DNA of 64,000 nt from Massospora cicadina (lineage: Eukaryota; Entomophthoromycota; Entomophthoromycetes; Entomophthorales; Entomophthoraceae): the NCBI GenBank assembly GCA_022478985.1, contig JAKSZP010017387.1:42620-106619 (forward strand), written 5' to 3'. The stretch's first letter is position 1. Each line of letters opens with the position of its first letter. This document shows, piece after piece, positions 21,766-32,299 of the stretch. The notes under the pieces were generated by a model that searched no databases, was not told where the DNA came from, and saw only the letters and a program-made list of their open reading frames with translations. The translations under genes and the position numbers were made by a program.

Positions 21766-22750
21766 AAACATAGAAACACTTATATTTGATATATAGATTT
21801 CTTTTTTATCTATTTTTTCTTTTCCTTTGGTAATTAACCTACAATTAGTTTCAGAGGACATTATTTTCCCCTTCTTCCAAACTGGTCCTGAGATACTTTG
21901 ACCTACCAGTTTTCAAGGTTCAAAATCTTATTCTTTTAAGATTCAACCATCTAATTTGGTTCAGTTGTCCTCTTTTAGGACTTAACCAAAATATCAGAAC
22001 ATAACCATTTTAATGGTTCAGTAGTTCTTTGGGAGCATTGCAATTTATTTTCTTTTAAATCCAATACTTTCAGTTTTTAGTATTGACCTTCTTCACTATA
22101 TGACCAGCAGCACTGTTTCTTCACATATAGACAACACTTGCTAACTTTGGCAATACTTGCTAATGTTTCCATTCAATGGGCCTTCAATATGATTTGTCAT
22201 TCTTCTAATAGGTCCTAATTTCTTTTCATATTTCAAAAACTGATACTTGAGTCTTTGTATATCACAAAATTGTGAATTCCACATTAATTGGCAGTTCTGT
22301 TCAATTGTTCTTATCAGTTTTTTTCTTAAAAATGATTTTTAGCATTTGTGCCATTCAAAACATTTAAAGTAAATCCACTGATGGATCTGGAAATGATCCC
22401 TAATTATGCAGATCATATATTAACGTTAACTTCATAAAAAAAAGTCTTGAATTGATGATCCTCATATCCAGCAATTTCTGCCTCATTGATTCAATAATAT
22501 TGGGTGAACCAATCACCTCCACTATCTTGGATCAATTGCTTTCTTTTTGACCTTGTACTCTTCATTAGTATTACAATCTTATACTCTTAATTGATTGGTT
22601 TCTTTATCAATCTTATCCAATGTCTCATCTAGTGTTTCATCTAAACACCTCACTCCTTGGGACTATAGCAAGTAGACCCAATTTCAGCCTGAGTTGGCCC
22701 TGCTGAAAATCTTCATCTTTAGTAGATGTTTGGTGGAACAGGTTCTCTTG
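21766..22750 (-). repeat. Misplaced A-family 3' block in A'
   Basis: From about 21800 to 22400 this matches, in the same orientation, the non-coding block and integrase C-terminus of A2 at 47360-47880 (shared signs: ggttcagaggtcctttttgg-like motifs, the tcagtcctttgggaacaattt-like line). In A2 this lies beyond integrase, not next to RT. The remaining 22400-22750 is AT-rich and I cannot assign it. Confidence 0.6.
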
Positions 22751-23027
22751 CATCTCTAGACAGTTTCATATTTAGGCTGCAAGTCATTTTCCAGAATCTT
22801 GAGTACCTTTAATTTTCTTCACTAGATGCTCCACATCTGAGCTGAGTGAATGCAATTGAATGTGATCCACTTTGCATTCCATCTTCAAGAATAGAACTTC
22901 TCGGACTAAAGATCATTTTTTTATCTTCAATGACGTTACTTTTCCTAGTAACTCATTGCCAAAATTAGAAACATATTCTACTCCTTCTATATACTAAATC
23001 TTGATTGACTTATCCTACTCAACTACC
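22750..23027 (-). pseudogene. A' gag N-terminal remnant
   Basis: Matches the A1 gag start at nucleotide level (the stretch with caatgacgttacttttcc versus caatgaagttactttccc). No long frame survives. It lies directly inside the primer site, as in A1. Confidence 0.65.
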
Positions 23028-23044
23028 CCTTGTAGTGAGCACCA
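23028..23044 (-). other. Primer-binding site of A'
   Basis: Minus-strand TGGTGCTCACTACAAGG, one base different from the A1 site. Confidence 0.75.
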
Positions 23045-23046
23045 AT

Positions 23047-24208
23047 TATTAAAAATTAGGAGTTGGCTACTCTGATGATGAGTACCAAATGTTATGATCA
23101 TGGGTTCTTCACCAATTGAAAACTCCCAACTGATAATAGCACAGGTTTAATATATACACTATTCACATTGTCTGATAGTAGATTATAGTTGATTGATAAT
23201 AGTATGAAGACTAATATCCATAGTTGAATAGATAACCTATTATGGTCCAATGCTAGACCTATACTTCTCCACAAAATACTCTAATGTTGACTGTAGGGAC
23301 TTCCTCCCTTATATGCCTAACTTGATTCACTCTCAGACCCAGAAATTTTGGCCTGTCTTCTTGTCATGCTGAGTTTGTGGAAATTTTCCTCAAAGTTCAG
23401 CTTCTCTTCTAAGGATTTTTGATCCTCACTCTTTATATGAAAAAAGAGTTTCCAATTATAGCACACAACAATAATTTCCTGAAGATGAATAGAGCTTAAA
23501 CTAATATTAACCTTTATAATCTCTATTGGAATATATAAAAAATATGTTTCTTATTAATATGAATTATCAGGGAAATTTATATAGTGAATTTAGCTCCCAA
23601 CCCTCAGTTGGCACCTCAGCCATGAAATGGCAACTGTTGCCATTGCCATTGAACTTCCCTTTGATATCTCACCAGCAATGGTCTTCATCATCTGTTTGGG
23701 ATTTCTTTATTGGACATCTTTGGGACTTGAAATAGACATAGCCAGAAATTGTGCCCCTAACATTTCCCACTTAATCCCAGAAACCCAACCATATTGGATG
23801 AGCAACCTGCTTAGGTAATAGGACCTGTTACCCATTATAGCAGGTCATGAACTAACTGATCAATTTGCTAGTTGCAGGTGGCATCACTCACCTCACAACT
23901 TGCTCATTAAATTAAGAATTTGTCAGTGATGAAACCTGACCAATCCCAATTGGTATGCCTGATAGTTAATCATTGATCAACTATCAGATGCCCCCATTTT
24001 TATCAGTAACTCTGCCCAACAAGACCTTAAGCATTCACCTAGATTGATCCCTAACAGATCCAAACCTGGCAAATCACCTAAAATCCCTCAAACATTATTA
24101 GCCTAAAATCAGGGTCAACTGATATCTAATTTACTCACTAAGGGGAATTATCCCCTAGCAATCCACAGGTAATCTAGGAGGCTGAAAAGCTGGGTAAAGA
24201 TCCTAACA
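23047..24208 (-). repeat. 5' LTR of A' (about 1160 bp)
   Basis: Related to the A1 LTR. The outer end reads gatcctaaca on the plus strand; the inner end is eroded. The same LTR type appears as a solo LTR in opposite orientation at 33433-34971. Confidence 0.8.
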
Positions 24209-24560
24209 CCAGCCAATCAGAATTGCCCCACCCTTGTTACTGAGATCTGCTTTTTCAGCACCAGACCTCATAGAAAAGTAATGTGACAGATGATATACCT
24301 GACTCTTGTCTCCCTCTTCTTGGATATACTCCTCCCCAAAGGAGAGTGGAAGCACCCATAAGAACAGGTTGGATCATAGTCATTAGCTTCCATCCCACAT
24401 CTCTTTCAGGCCACTACAGGACCCTTTTATAGTGCCTCTCTAGGTTCTGATATTGACTACTCACCCATGTTTCCATGGGCTTTCCATGGTCATGCCACAA
24501 GAAGGCCCCAGCTTACCCTACCTAGCTCCCATTAATAGTTTCTCATTTACTGATATTTGC
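24209..24560. repeat. Repeat R2 (fragment of the R family)
   Basis: Aligns with the right 300 bp of R1 (58060-58379): shared ccagccaa, cttgtctccc-like, ctctttcaggccactacagga, ctactcacc, tgtttcca and agcttaccctacctagctc lines. Its left part is absent, because the A' LTR ends exactly here, so A' may have inserted into R2. Confidence 0.65.
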
Positions 24561-24591
24561 TTAATAAAACACATTCACTGACTGACTGATA

Positions 24592-24911
24592 TCTGAAACC
24601 TTTGGGTCTGATAATTTTAATCTATTTGGGTGAGTGGGTAAGAATTAGTGAATGTTATTGAATCTGAAACTATTGATTCTGATAGGTTTAATCAATTTAG
24701 ATGAGTGGGTGAGAATTGGTAACTATTATCGAATCTGAAATCATTGAGTGATAGGTTCGATTTACTTAGGTGAGCGGGTGAATTGGCAAATATTATCTAA
24801 TAATTCACCAAATTGCTCATCTGAACTAATTGAGCCTGATAAGTTCAATCTATTTGGCAAGTGGGCGAGAATTGGCGAATATTATTGGTATTTTACCAAA
24901 TTGCTCACCCA
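24592..24911. repeat. Minisatellite, 71 to about 86 bp units
   Basis: Four imperfect units starting with TCTGAA at 24592, 24663, 24734 and 24820. The first two periods are 71 bp. Later units carry an extra part with accaaattgctca. Core line: gatgagtgggtgagaattgg. Confidence 0.8.
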
Positions 24912-25131
24912 AAACTAAACAAAAATCAGATAGAATTTTAAGTAGAATTTTATTCGAGGTGGGCCGACCTGGGGACGATACCGCACCGATTAGGGAAGTG
25001 AAGAAAATGGGAAAGGAGGATAAAACCCGGAAAACCTCCATGCACGGCGTATGATAGGCCAGGAACTCCATGGACCGCCTTTGCTATTTGCTATCTCGGT
25101 TCGGGGCATTGGTGCGCAAAACCAACACAGT

Positions 25132-25215
25132 CAAAATCGTCCCCTACCCAAAGTCCATTACCAGGATCGAACTCGGGAGACAGTGGTAGAGGGTCCATAC
25201 TCTACCACTGGGGTA
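25132..25215 (-). ncRNA. tRNA-like Pol III unit
   Basis: On the minus strand: an A-box-like TGGTAGAGTATGG, a B-box GAGTTCGATCC (25174-25164) and a TTTT terminator (25135-25132). The A-box half lies in a perfect 11-bp inverted repeat (cagtggtagag 25181-25191, ctctaccactg 25200-25210). The acceptor and T stems do not pair well, so a functional tRNA is unlikely. A decayed tRNA or a tRNA-derived SINE head fits better. Confidence 0.45.
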
Positions 25216-25385
25216 TCCTCCCTGTAGAGTTTTAAGTAGATTACTATAGATTAATAAGTAGATATTAAGTAAGTTTAGGATAACCAGCTCACCATCCACG
25301 AGGGCAACAGCGAAGCTGTTAGTCCGAGTGGCTCAAGCATAATACTGGCACAGCCTTTATGCTGTCGTCCAAGCTCATAAACAAA

Positions 25386-25414
25386 CCCGAGCAACGCCGG
25401 GTAACTCCGCTAGT
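25386..25414 (+). mobile_element. Helitron-like 3' terminus
   Basis: A short hairpin (CCCG 25386-25389 with CGGG 25398-25401) is followed eight bases later by CTAG (25410-25413) and a T. This is the layout of Helitron 3' ends (hairpin, CTRR, insertion before T). No 5' TC end or Rep/helicase gene is visible, so this is a terminus only. Confidence 0.4.
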
Positions 25415-26191
25415 AAGAACTAAAATAATTGTTTATTCGAGGTAACAAGATCTAAAATAATTGATTATAAGCATTTGGTAAGTTATTAGCTTGAGTAACG
25501 CTAAGTTAAGCAGCTTGTTCGCTACAAATATCCCTCGACCAATCACTAGGTCAGCATAACAAAATATACTCGGTATTTGGATAATTGATATTTACAGAAT
25601 TAGCTTACATCTTTTATTAGCTTTTGGATATTTCGCCGAACATAATTAACCTCAATTACACCATTTTTGTCAAATTATGTCGAAAATAGTTGCGCGTGCA
25701 GGCTTACCTAATTCAGAAGCAGGCCCAACTTATTGATCTGGAGCTTTTAGCACCGAACGCAGATAATTGTACGTAGCTCACTGTAAATATAATTAAAATT
25801 GTATTTTCACTTGTTTAGTAGACAAATGCTTAGAAAATTTCCAATATTTTATTTGGCTATTGAAAATTCAAGAAAATCATATTGCCAATTTTTAAAGGCT
25901 TATAGTACAATCAAACAAAAATCTGACTTGCAAGTAGATGAAGTAAATAGTTTTTGTTCTATTCTTTATTTAAAAAAGGACAGTTTATTAGAGGGTGATT
26001 AAAACTAACGTTTCGATATTAATACAGTTTCTTTATTATTCGAATATGCTATTTTTCTTGACATCTTTATTCTCTCATACAATCTTTATAAGATCGCACA
26101 TAAACACAAATTTAATATTTTGAAGTCTTTATTCCTTTTTACACTTTTTGGCACATGATTTATGCTTCTCTAACACTATTTTTTTGAATAG

Positions 26192-26911
26192 TGTGAACCA
26201 TCTGCTACAAAGGTCGATGATGCTGAGAAAATAAAAAGCCTCTCTGAATTTGAACTACAATTTTTTGAGCTTTCCAAGGTGGGAAAGAAAGCCTATTTGG
26301 AAATAGCTCCCGAACCTTCCGCAATGGCCCCTTTTACTTGCACTTGGTATTTAAAAGTTTTATTGAATCGTAAACGATCGCGTGAAGGAACTTATTTAAC
26401 AGTAAAAGAACTTGACTCAGATGCTCTTCTCTCTGAAACAATTGCTTTACACGCTTGTCGTTCTGACAAGGAGCTTTTGATGAAGATGACTGACCTCTTT
26501 AATAAAGAGGATGCAACACCCCCTAATCGTCTTTTAGTTGAAACTGTTAAATGCTTGGGTAATCATGGCGATTATTTAGGCGCATACGCCGTGGTTGATC
26601 AAGTCAAGCGACGAGGTCTTCTGAGTTATCTAGATTCATGTTCATCTGAAGTTTTCGGCGCCTTGATTGAGACTACCTGGAAATTAACCCGGGATTCGTA
26701 CAGGCTCTGTCAGCTTATGGATGAAATGCGCCAGAATGGGATTCAACCTGACCAAAATGCTGAGCATCAAGTCCAAGAAGCAATCAAGTATTTAAATGAC
26801 CGTCATTTGATTACCTTCCGGGACCAGGTTTCTAATCTATTTTCTATGCTAAAAACCGAAACTGAGCCAAGTAAATCAGAGATAGTGAAAAACCATGCCT
26901 CAGATGAATAA
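26192..26911 (+). CDS. Terminal exon of a helical-repeat (PPR/Mtf2-like) host protein
   Basis: Open for 239 codons with no ATG at its start, ending TAA at 26909-26911. Directly upstream are a branch-point CTAAC (26170-26174), a T-rich tract and AG at 26190-26191, so it is best read as a last exon. The product is all-helical: APFTCTWYLKVLLNRKRSRE, ETVKCLGNHGDYLGAYAVVD and LMDEMRQNGIQPDQNAEHQV. The last block has the look of a pentatricopeptide motif ending (GIQPD). Fungal mitochondrial RNA factors of the Mtf2/PPR type are the best guess. The upstream exon is not resolved; 25450-26191 is the only space left for it. First in-frame ATG is at about 26321. Confidence 0.6.
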   Translation, partial: CEPSATKVDDAEKIKSLSEFELQFFELSKVGKKAYLEIAPEPSAMAPFTCTWYLKVLLNRKRSREGTYLTVKELDSDALLSETIALHACRSDKELLMKMTDLFNKEDATPPNRLLVETVKCLGNHGDYLGAYAVVDQVKRRGLLSYLDSCSSEVFGALIETTWKLTRDSYRLCQLMDEMRQNGIQPDQNAEHQVQEAIKYLNDRHLITFRDQVSNLFSMLKTETEPSKSEIVKNHASDE

Positions 26912-29900
26912 TTTAGATTTGCTGCGCCAGATTAAAAAGTTTATTAAGCATCGATTCCTTAGCTTTAACGCAATTTTAAAACAGCGGTCTCTTTATTACA
27001 AAAATGTATGGCTCAAAGTCAAGATAGAAAGTCATGTAAATTTTATAGAGCTTCGATATTTTTAATTTAATTGTATGTTATAAAAGCTGTTCTCTAGAAA
27101 ACTTAGGATTGTGTTTTTCTAATTTTTTAAACTCTTATTCATTTTTAGGTCTACATAGGGCCACAAAATAGGATTGAACTTTAATTCTATATTTTATTTG
27201 TTTTTTACTTTATTTACTATAATCAAATAAGGCGGGTACTACTAGAGTATATCATAAAGTTTCCAATACCATCGTTTGTTTTTATCAATAATTGTACGGT
27301 TGAATAAGCTATTTGTGACTAATAATGAATCTTAGTATCAATATGTTCAGAGAGGAGTTAGACGGTAGTAATGTATAATTCAAAATCTGAACATTGTATA
27401 GTGTTAGATAGTTGTTAGAGTATACAAGGACCCGTTAGTCTCACTTCAAAGAGAAATACAACGAGCTTGTTGTTAATATATTTTTATTGAAGTCGTTTAT
27501 ATTTGAACGTGATTTGTGAATTTTGGTTTGATACAAACTACCAAAACTTTGCCAGTTAAATATAAAGCTTAAATTTTTAAAAGAGTTATATAGTCACAAA
27601 AGCTAATTACTAAAAGTCGATGTTTTATAATATAAAGCACTCAATCAAGCTAGCCCAAAGCTAAGTCATTACAACTATTTTAGTTTGCTAAGAATAAGAT
27701 AATTCGAAAGGCTTTATTAAATGGTCTGCTCATAATAGCTCGAAACGACACTATTCCTCAGTTATATTTAGAATTTATCTCGTGTCCGGCACAAAAATAT
27801 CATGCGACTCAGTTAGATAAGTCCATCGACTGCAAACAGAAAAACTAAGTCAGAATTCCACCATTTTGTATGATTAATGAAAAGCTATACCTACTATTTC
27901 AGTTGTACTATGCCATAAAAAGCTAGACTAGATTAAGTACTACGATCTGCTATTTAAAATCTAGTAACTTTTTCTAGCTGTCTATCTATTAATGTCAATA
28001 TATGTAATCTTGAAACCTACTGAAAAGATATTAAAGAAGTTTCAAAAAAATTTATCTTTTGAATAGAACCCGTATATGATATTTTAGGGCCTGGCCACAG
28101 CATATAATATTAGTACCATATAAAGTTAGCTAAGTAATATAACATAGTAATAACACGGATTTACGGGACAATTGAGAAACCACATAAATCGGAACAATGC
28201 AGTACAGCTATATTGATTGGCCCATTACTATTAAAATCTAATCAGTTTCAGTTATTTATATCAAACTATAGCGGGAATAAGTAAACAAATATATCTTATT
28301 TTTGCCAACTTTCTTAGACACCTAATAGTAGCCAAAATTAATGAGATCCTAAAAGAAAAGTTCTCTTTATCATATTGCTATTAATATAGCATGTGATATA
28401 TAGTTATTTAAGGGAATCAGCTGTTATAAAAACAAATAAAGAAATATTTATAAGGAATTGGCTGTGTGAAAACGTGTAAAACAAAATTATATTTTTAGTT
28501 GAATAACTAAATACCTAGGACAGCATGATAAATGAATAACAGTCCATTGTTAAGGCGGTTTGCAAATAGAAATTGTCAGTGAAATTAGATATATTAGCAA
28601 ACTATCACTCTTTCCAAACTACTAGGTTAAGGGTGCGCATGTACATTTTTAAGTACTTGTATTTTGATTAATTCAATAAAAAAGATTTAGTGTCATGCAA
28701 AATAAAGTAACTAAAAAGTTTATTTAAATTGAGAGGAGGTAATTGAAGTTCTCAATCCGAGCTTGGTGTTTGGACAATATCATTTTTGAGTGCTATTGTT
28801 TTACAATACAATATCAAATTGCATTTATACTCATATTACTTGCTGCAGATAAGATTAGTATCCATTTTCTATAAATACACCAAATGGAGTAAGAATAACA
28901 TAAATTTGTCACAATATAAATTGATTATCCATAATACTGTGGTCCTTTATTTTAATTACTTGCTTGTCAAGATTTTTTAGCAGCATTATATCAAAGCAAT
29001 ATTTAAGGTTCAAGAAATGGTGGTTTTATAGTATATTAGCTAACTTTTTAGATATTTTTCTATAAACTAATAAAAGTTAAGACTTAAAGAAGTCTCTAAG
29101 AAGATTATATATATAGCCTAGGTAACTATAGCACCTGACTACTACCTTAAAATATAATTATAAGCACACCTCTGTGTTAACATTGCAGTGTGCCAAGTGA
29201 ATATTAAGCTTCAAATGTAATAACTTGTCATACATGATTGTAACAACAAACTGCAAAGCATCACCAAACCTGCTAATTGGTGTAATTTGGGTTAGAAAAA
29301 GGAAGACATGTGTTGTGCAATATTGTGGGTGTTTGAAAATTTCTTGTTTATTTAGAGCACTATCCTTTTTGGCAACCCGCTTAGATATTTTTTTGACTTT
29401 GCCATCAATACAACCAAAGATAAAACGTTTGAGGTACCCTTTATAGGCCTCATTTTTTTATTATCATGGGAGATGGTTTTTAATAAGTTTAAACTTAATA
29501 AATATTTTTAGTGAAAGGTTCATTAAAAATATTATAATACACCAATATCCTACCATTAGTAGTGTGCTGTGTTTTATAGTAGGTTATGGAATGAGGGTTA
29601 TACAAAGTTATAGAGCACAATGTCCAGCACTAGTATAGAAAGCTATAATTGTGAGTTTCAAATGCTAGATTCTGCTCAAATGACATCAGAATTCTTAAGT
29701 TCAATCAACCCTTGATTTATATCATTTTCAACAAAAAAATAGAGAAAATTATTTTTATGATTTTTTATACTTGAAACCATCTCAGGTATCAATTTTGTTA
29801 CAAATGATGAGGCCCTTGGTTGAGCCACTTATTTGAGGAGGGGTAATCTACTTGTTGTATTAGCTTTGATTATCTCTTTCACCTTGGCACAGATTTTCTT

Positions 29901-31027
29901 GATCTTTTGCATTTAACATTCAGCTGAATAAGAGATAAAAATGGTTTTGGAAATTGAAATTGGTTGTGAGATAGAATTTTCAAACATTGAGGGGTGGTGA
30001 TCACACATCATTCATCTAGGATATGTTCCAGTTCACTAATATTGGCCAGGGGCAAGGCCTGTGGGTTGGTACCCATCACGGTTATGTAAGGGTACAAGGT
30101 TTGGTTCAGATTAATAGCTGCAGCTGGGAACCTTACACTTTGTACCTGTGATGGTGAGTGATTTTATATGGATTTCCTATTATTAAGAATTAGGGGATTT
30201 CTGCTGCACTGAAGATTGAAAATTACAATATTTTAGTGAAATTTACAGTTGATTTTATACTATCAAAATAATTTTTATAATTATAAAGCTTGGAAATTTT
30301 GTTTGCACTTTTTGTCTTACAATCAGAGCTGCAAGCTGCTGAGGCTCAGGGCTTATTGGAATTACCATACCTAAATTACAAATATATATGTTTAACTTAT
30401 TTTGGATGTACTTCAGGCTGAGATCAAACTCCATGGCTCTGTATTCTAAAATTCTTACTATTTTACAACTCTAAAATATATCCATTTACAGTACACTTGG
30501 CCCTCCTTGTAATAGTTGGATATGAAGCTCAATCACTAATCAATTTAGATATAATGTCAAATGGAGAGTTGTATCAGTTTATAATTAAATCAAGTAAGTG
30601 TTGAACCCAAATTCCCAGATAAGGTTTGACAGGTTGTATATCACTGCTAGATTGATGGTTGACATAAAATAAATTCTTCAATAAAACCATTAAGTTTAAA
30701 ATTATTTGGTTTAATAACAATCTTATAATATGCTTATTTGGACAACAATTTCAGATCAATTTATATATAAAGCATCCAAATTATAATCCATGAGGTACTC
30801 AGCTGATTTACAATTTAAAGGCACCAAAAATGAAAGAAGATTACTGTTAATATCTGTCTGACTAACCATGTGAACAAATTAATTTATTACTAATTTATAT
30901 ATTTGGCTAATTATTATGCCATGGCTTCAATTGATATTGCCCTTATGCCAATGCCAATTTTCATTACCAAGTTGTTTTAACTTTTGCAAAATGCATCACC
31001 AAATTAGATGTTACTTTAGGTTTATTG
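26912..31027. other. AT-rich intergenic DNA
   Basis: No ORF with codon structure, no LTR or other element recognised. Short ORFs (for example at 28786 and 29225) have no motif and look random. A small quasi-palindrome with the centre agctgcagct lies at 30073-30154. This is probably real host spacer DNA, the only long one in the window. Confidence 0.55.
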
Positions 31028-31037
31028 GACTCTGTTG

Positions 31038-32250
31038 CAGATGAGACCACAAGTGGTGCTTCTGGTCAATCCCCAACTAGTGGAATTGCTTAAACAACCC
31101 CCAAACAGGTGGCAGTACTGGCGACCAGGCCATCATGGATGGAGGCAATCAAGGCTCTTTTATAGGCAAGAGTGAGCTAAATAATCTTTAATCAAATTGT
31201 GATGTCATAAGAATAATTATTGCCCTGTCGCCTTGAAAGATTTGTGTTATGATGATAATGAAGCCACTCAGATTTCACATTAGAATCAACCCCATTTTAT
31301 ACCTTTAGGGGGCCAAAATAATTTTCATTCCACCAATGATGCCACAATGAGCAAACTGAATTACATTAGCAAAAGCATCAGAAGTTTCAATAAGCATATT
31401 ACCAAATCAGATAGTCATCCAATTTCCCAAGCAACTCAAAGCCATGATGCAAGGCACATTGTAGAAGCACCATTGCTCAAACTTAATGTCAAGATACATA
31501 TTACTGGATTTGGTAATTAACCGATTTTGAAAACCAGTACAATGAGCCAAATACCAGAAGTGGGACTTAGCACAAAAGCCCCTGAACATCCAAGCACAGG
31601 GGTAACTACTATGAGACAGAGCTTGCACATACAGGAATTAGCACAAATGAGTGAAGAAACCAAATAGCAGTCAGACGCTTTTTGACTAGAGGATCATGAA
31701 AAATCCTTAATCCACCCAAAATCCAAAATAGTTTATAATATTCCATTCATCTACACCTTAAATTTCCCCCTGGAGTATATAAAGACTTCACTTTTTATTC
31801 TAATAAAAAACCTTTCTAAAGAATCTTAAGTTTATTTTTTTGTTTTAACTTATGTTGATTAAGTAAATAATCACCAGTAACCAAGCTGGGATTGATCAAT
31901 CTGAAGTAATTGCCAACAGCCAGTTTAAAATTCCCCTTTTTTGAAGAAATTAAACTCTTTTGAGGATATCTTGGTGCTGACAATACCAAGGAAGAGGTTG
32001 GAAAAGTTCCCGTTGAGTCACAAAGCTAATGTATGCCAAGAATGTCCAAGAGTGTCAAGAAGTTTGCCAAGAGCGTGAACAAGTTAACCAAGTGATCAAT
32101 GTACCAAGGGGTAGCATCTGAGGAGGTTTTGCTTAGACAGAGCAATTGTGATGTTAGCAAAGGTTGTCAGGTGCCTAATCTTCACGGAATAGATCCCATG
32201 AGCATCTTTTCAGCCTCTAAAGTTATGCAAGCTGAGGTCAGCACAATGAC
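31038..32250 (+). repeat. 5' LTR of D
   Basis: Aligns with 60956-62169 from tgagacc..caagtggtgct onward. A TATA box (gagtatataaagac) near 31776 is followed by aataaaaaacc, then a long U5-like region. The left end may start at TGAGACC (31042). Confidence 0.8.
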
Positions 32251-32252
32251 TT

Positions 32253-32268
32253 TGGTGCTCACTACAGA
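32253..32268 (+). other. Primer-binding site of D
   Basis: TGGTGCTCACTACAGA: same site as the other families, with a change at the last position. Confidence 0.75.
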
Positions 32269-32299
32269 GGTGGCACCTTCATACCCCTAGTAATAATCA

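Larger units (their letters stand above)
19785..24208 (-). mobile_element. Gypsy element A', partial and rearranged
   Basis: Diverged relative of A1 and A2 on the minus strand. From right to left it has a 5' LTR (23047-24208), primer site, gag N-terminus, then a block related to the 3' end of A pol and the following non-coding region, then RT, RNase H and integrase up to the B1 insertion at 19784. Protease, dUTPase-like domain and most of gag are missing. It looks like a recombinant or deletion derivative. Confidence 0.8.
24949..25443. repeat. GC-rich island bounded by a 12-bp direct repeat
   Basis: TTTATTCGAGGT occurs at 24949-24960 and 25432-25443. Between them the base composition is clearly richer in GC than on either side, and the tRNA-like unit and Helitron-like end lie inside. 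No protein-coding call: the short ORFs overlap on both strands and share no motif. Confidence 0.5.

Noticed and set aside
25141..25220. A functional tRNA gene
   Set aside because: A and B boxes are present, but acceptor and T stems have mismatches and no clear anticodon loop can be drawn.
25799..26002. A 67-codon frame just upstream of the host exon as its first exon
   Set aside because: No convincing donor site and no motif; possible but not supportable from the sequence.
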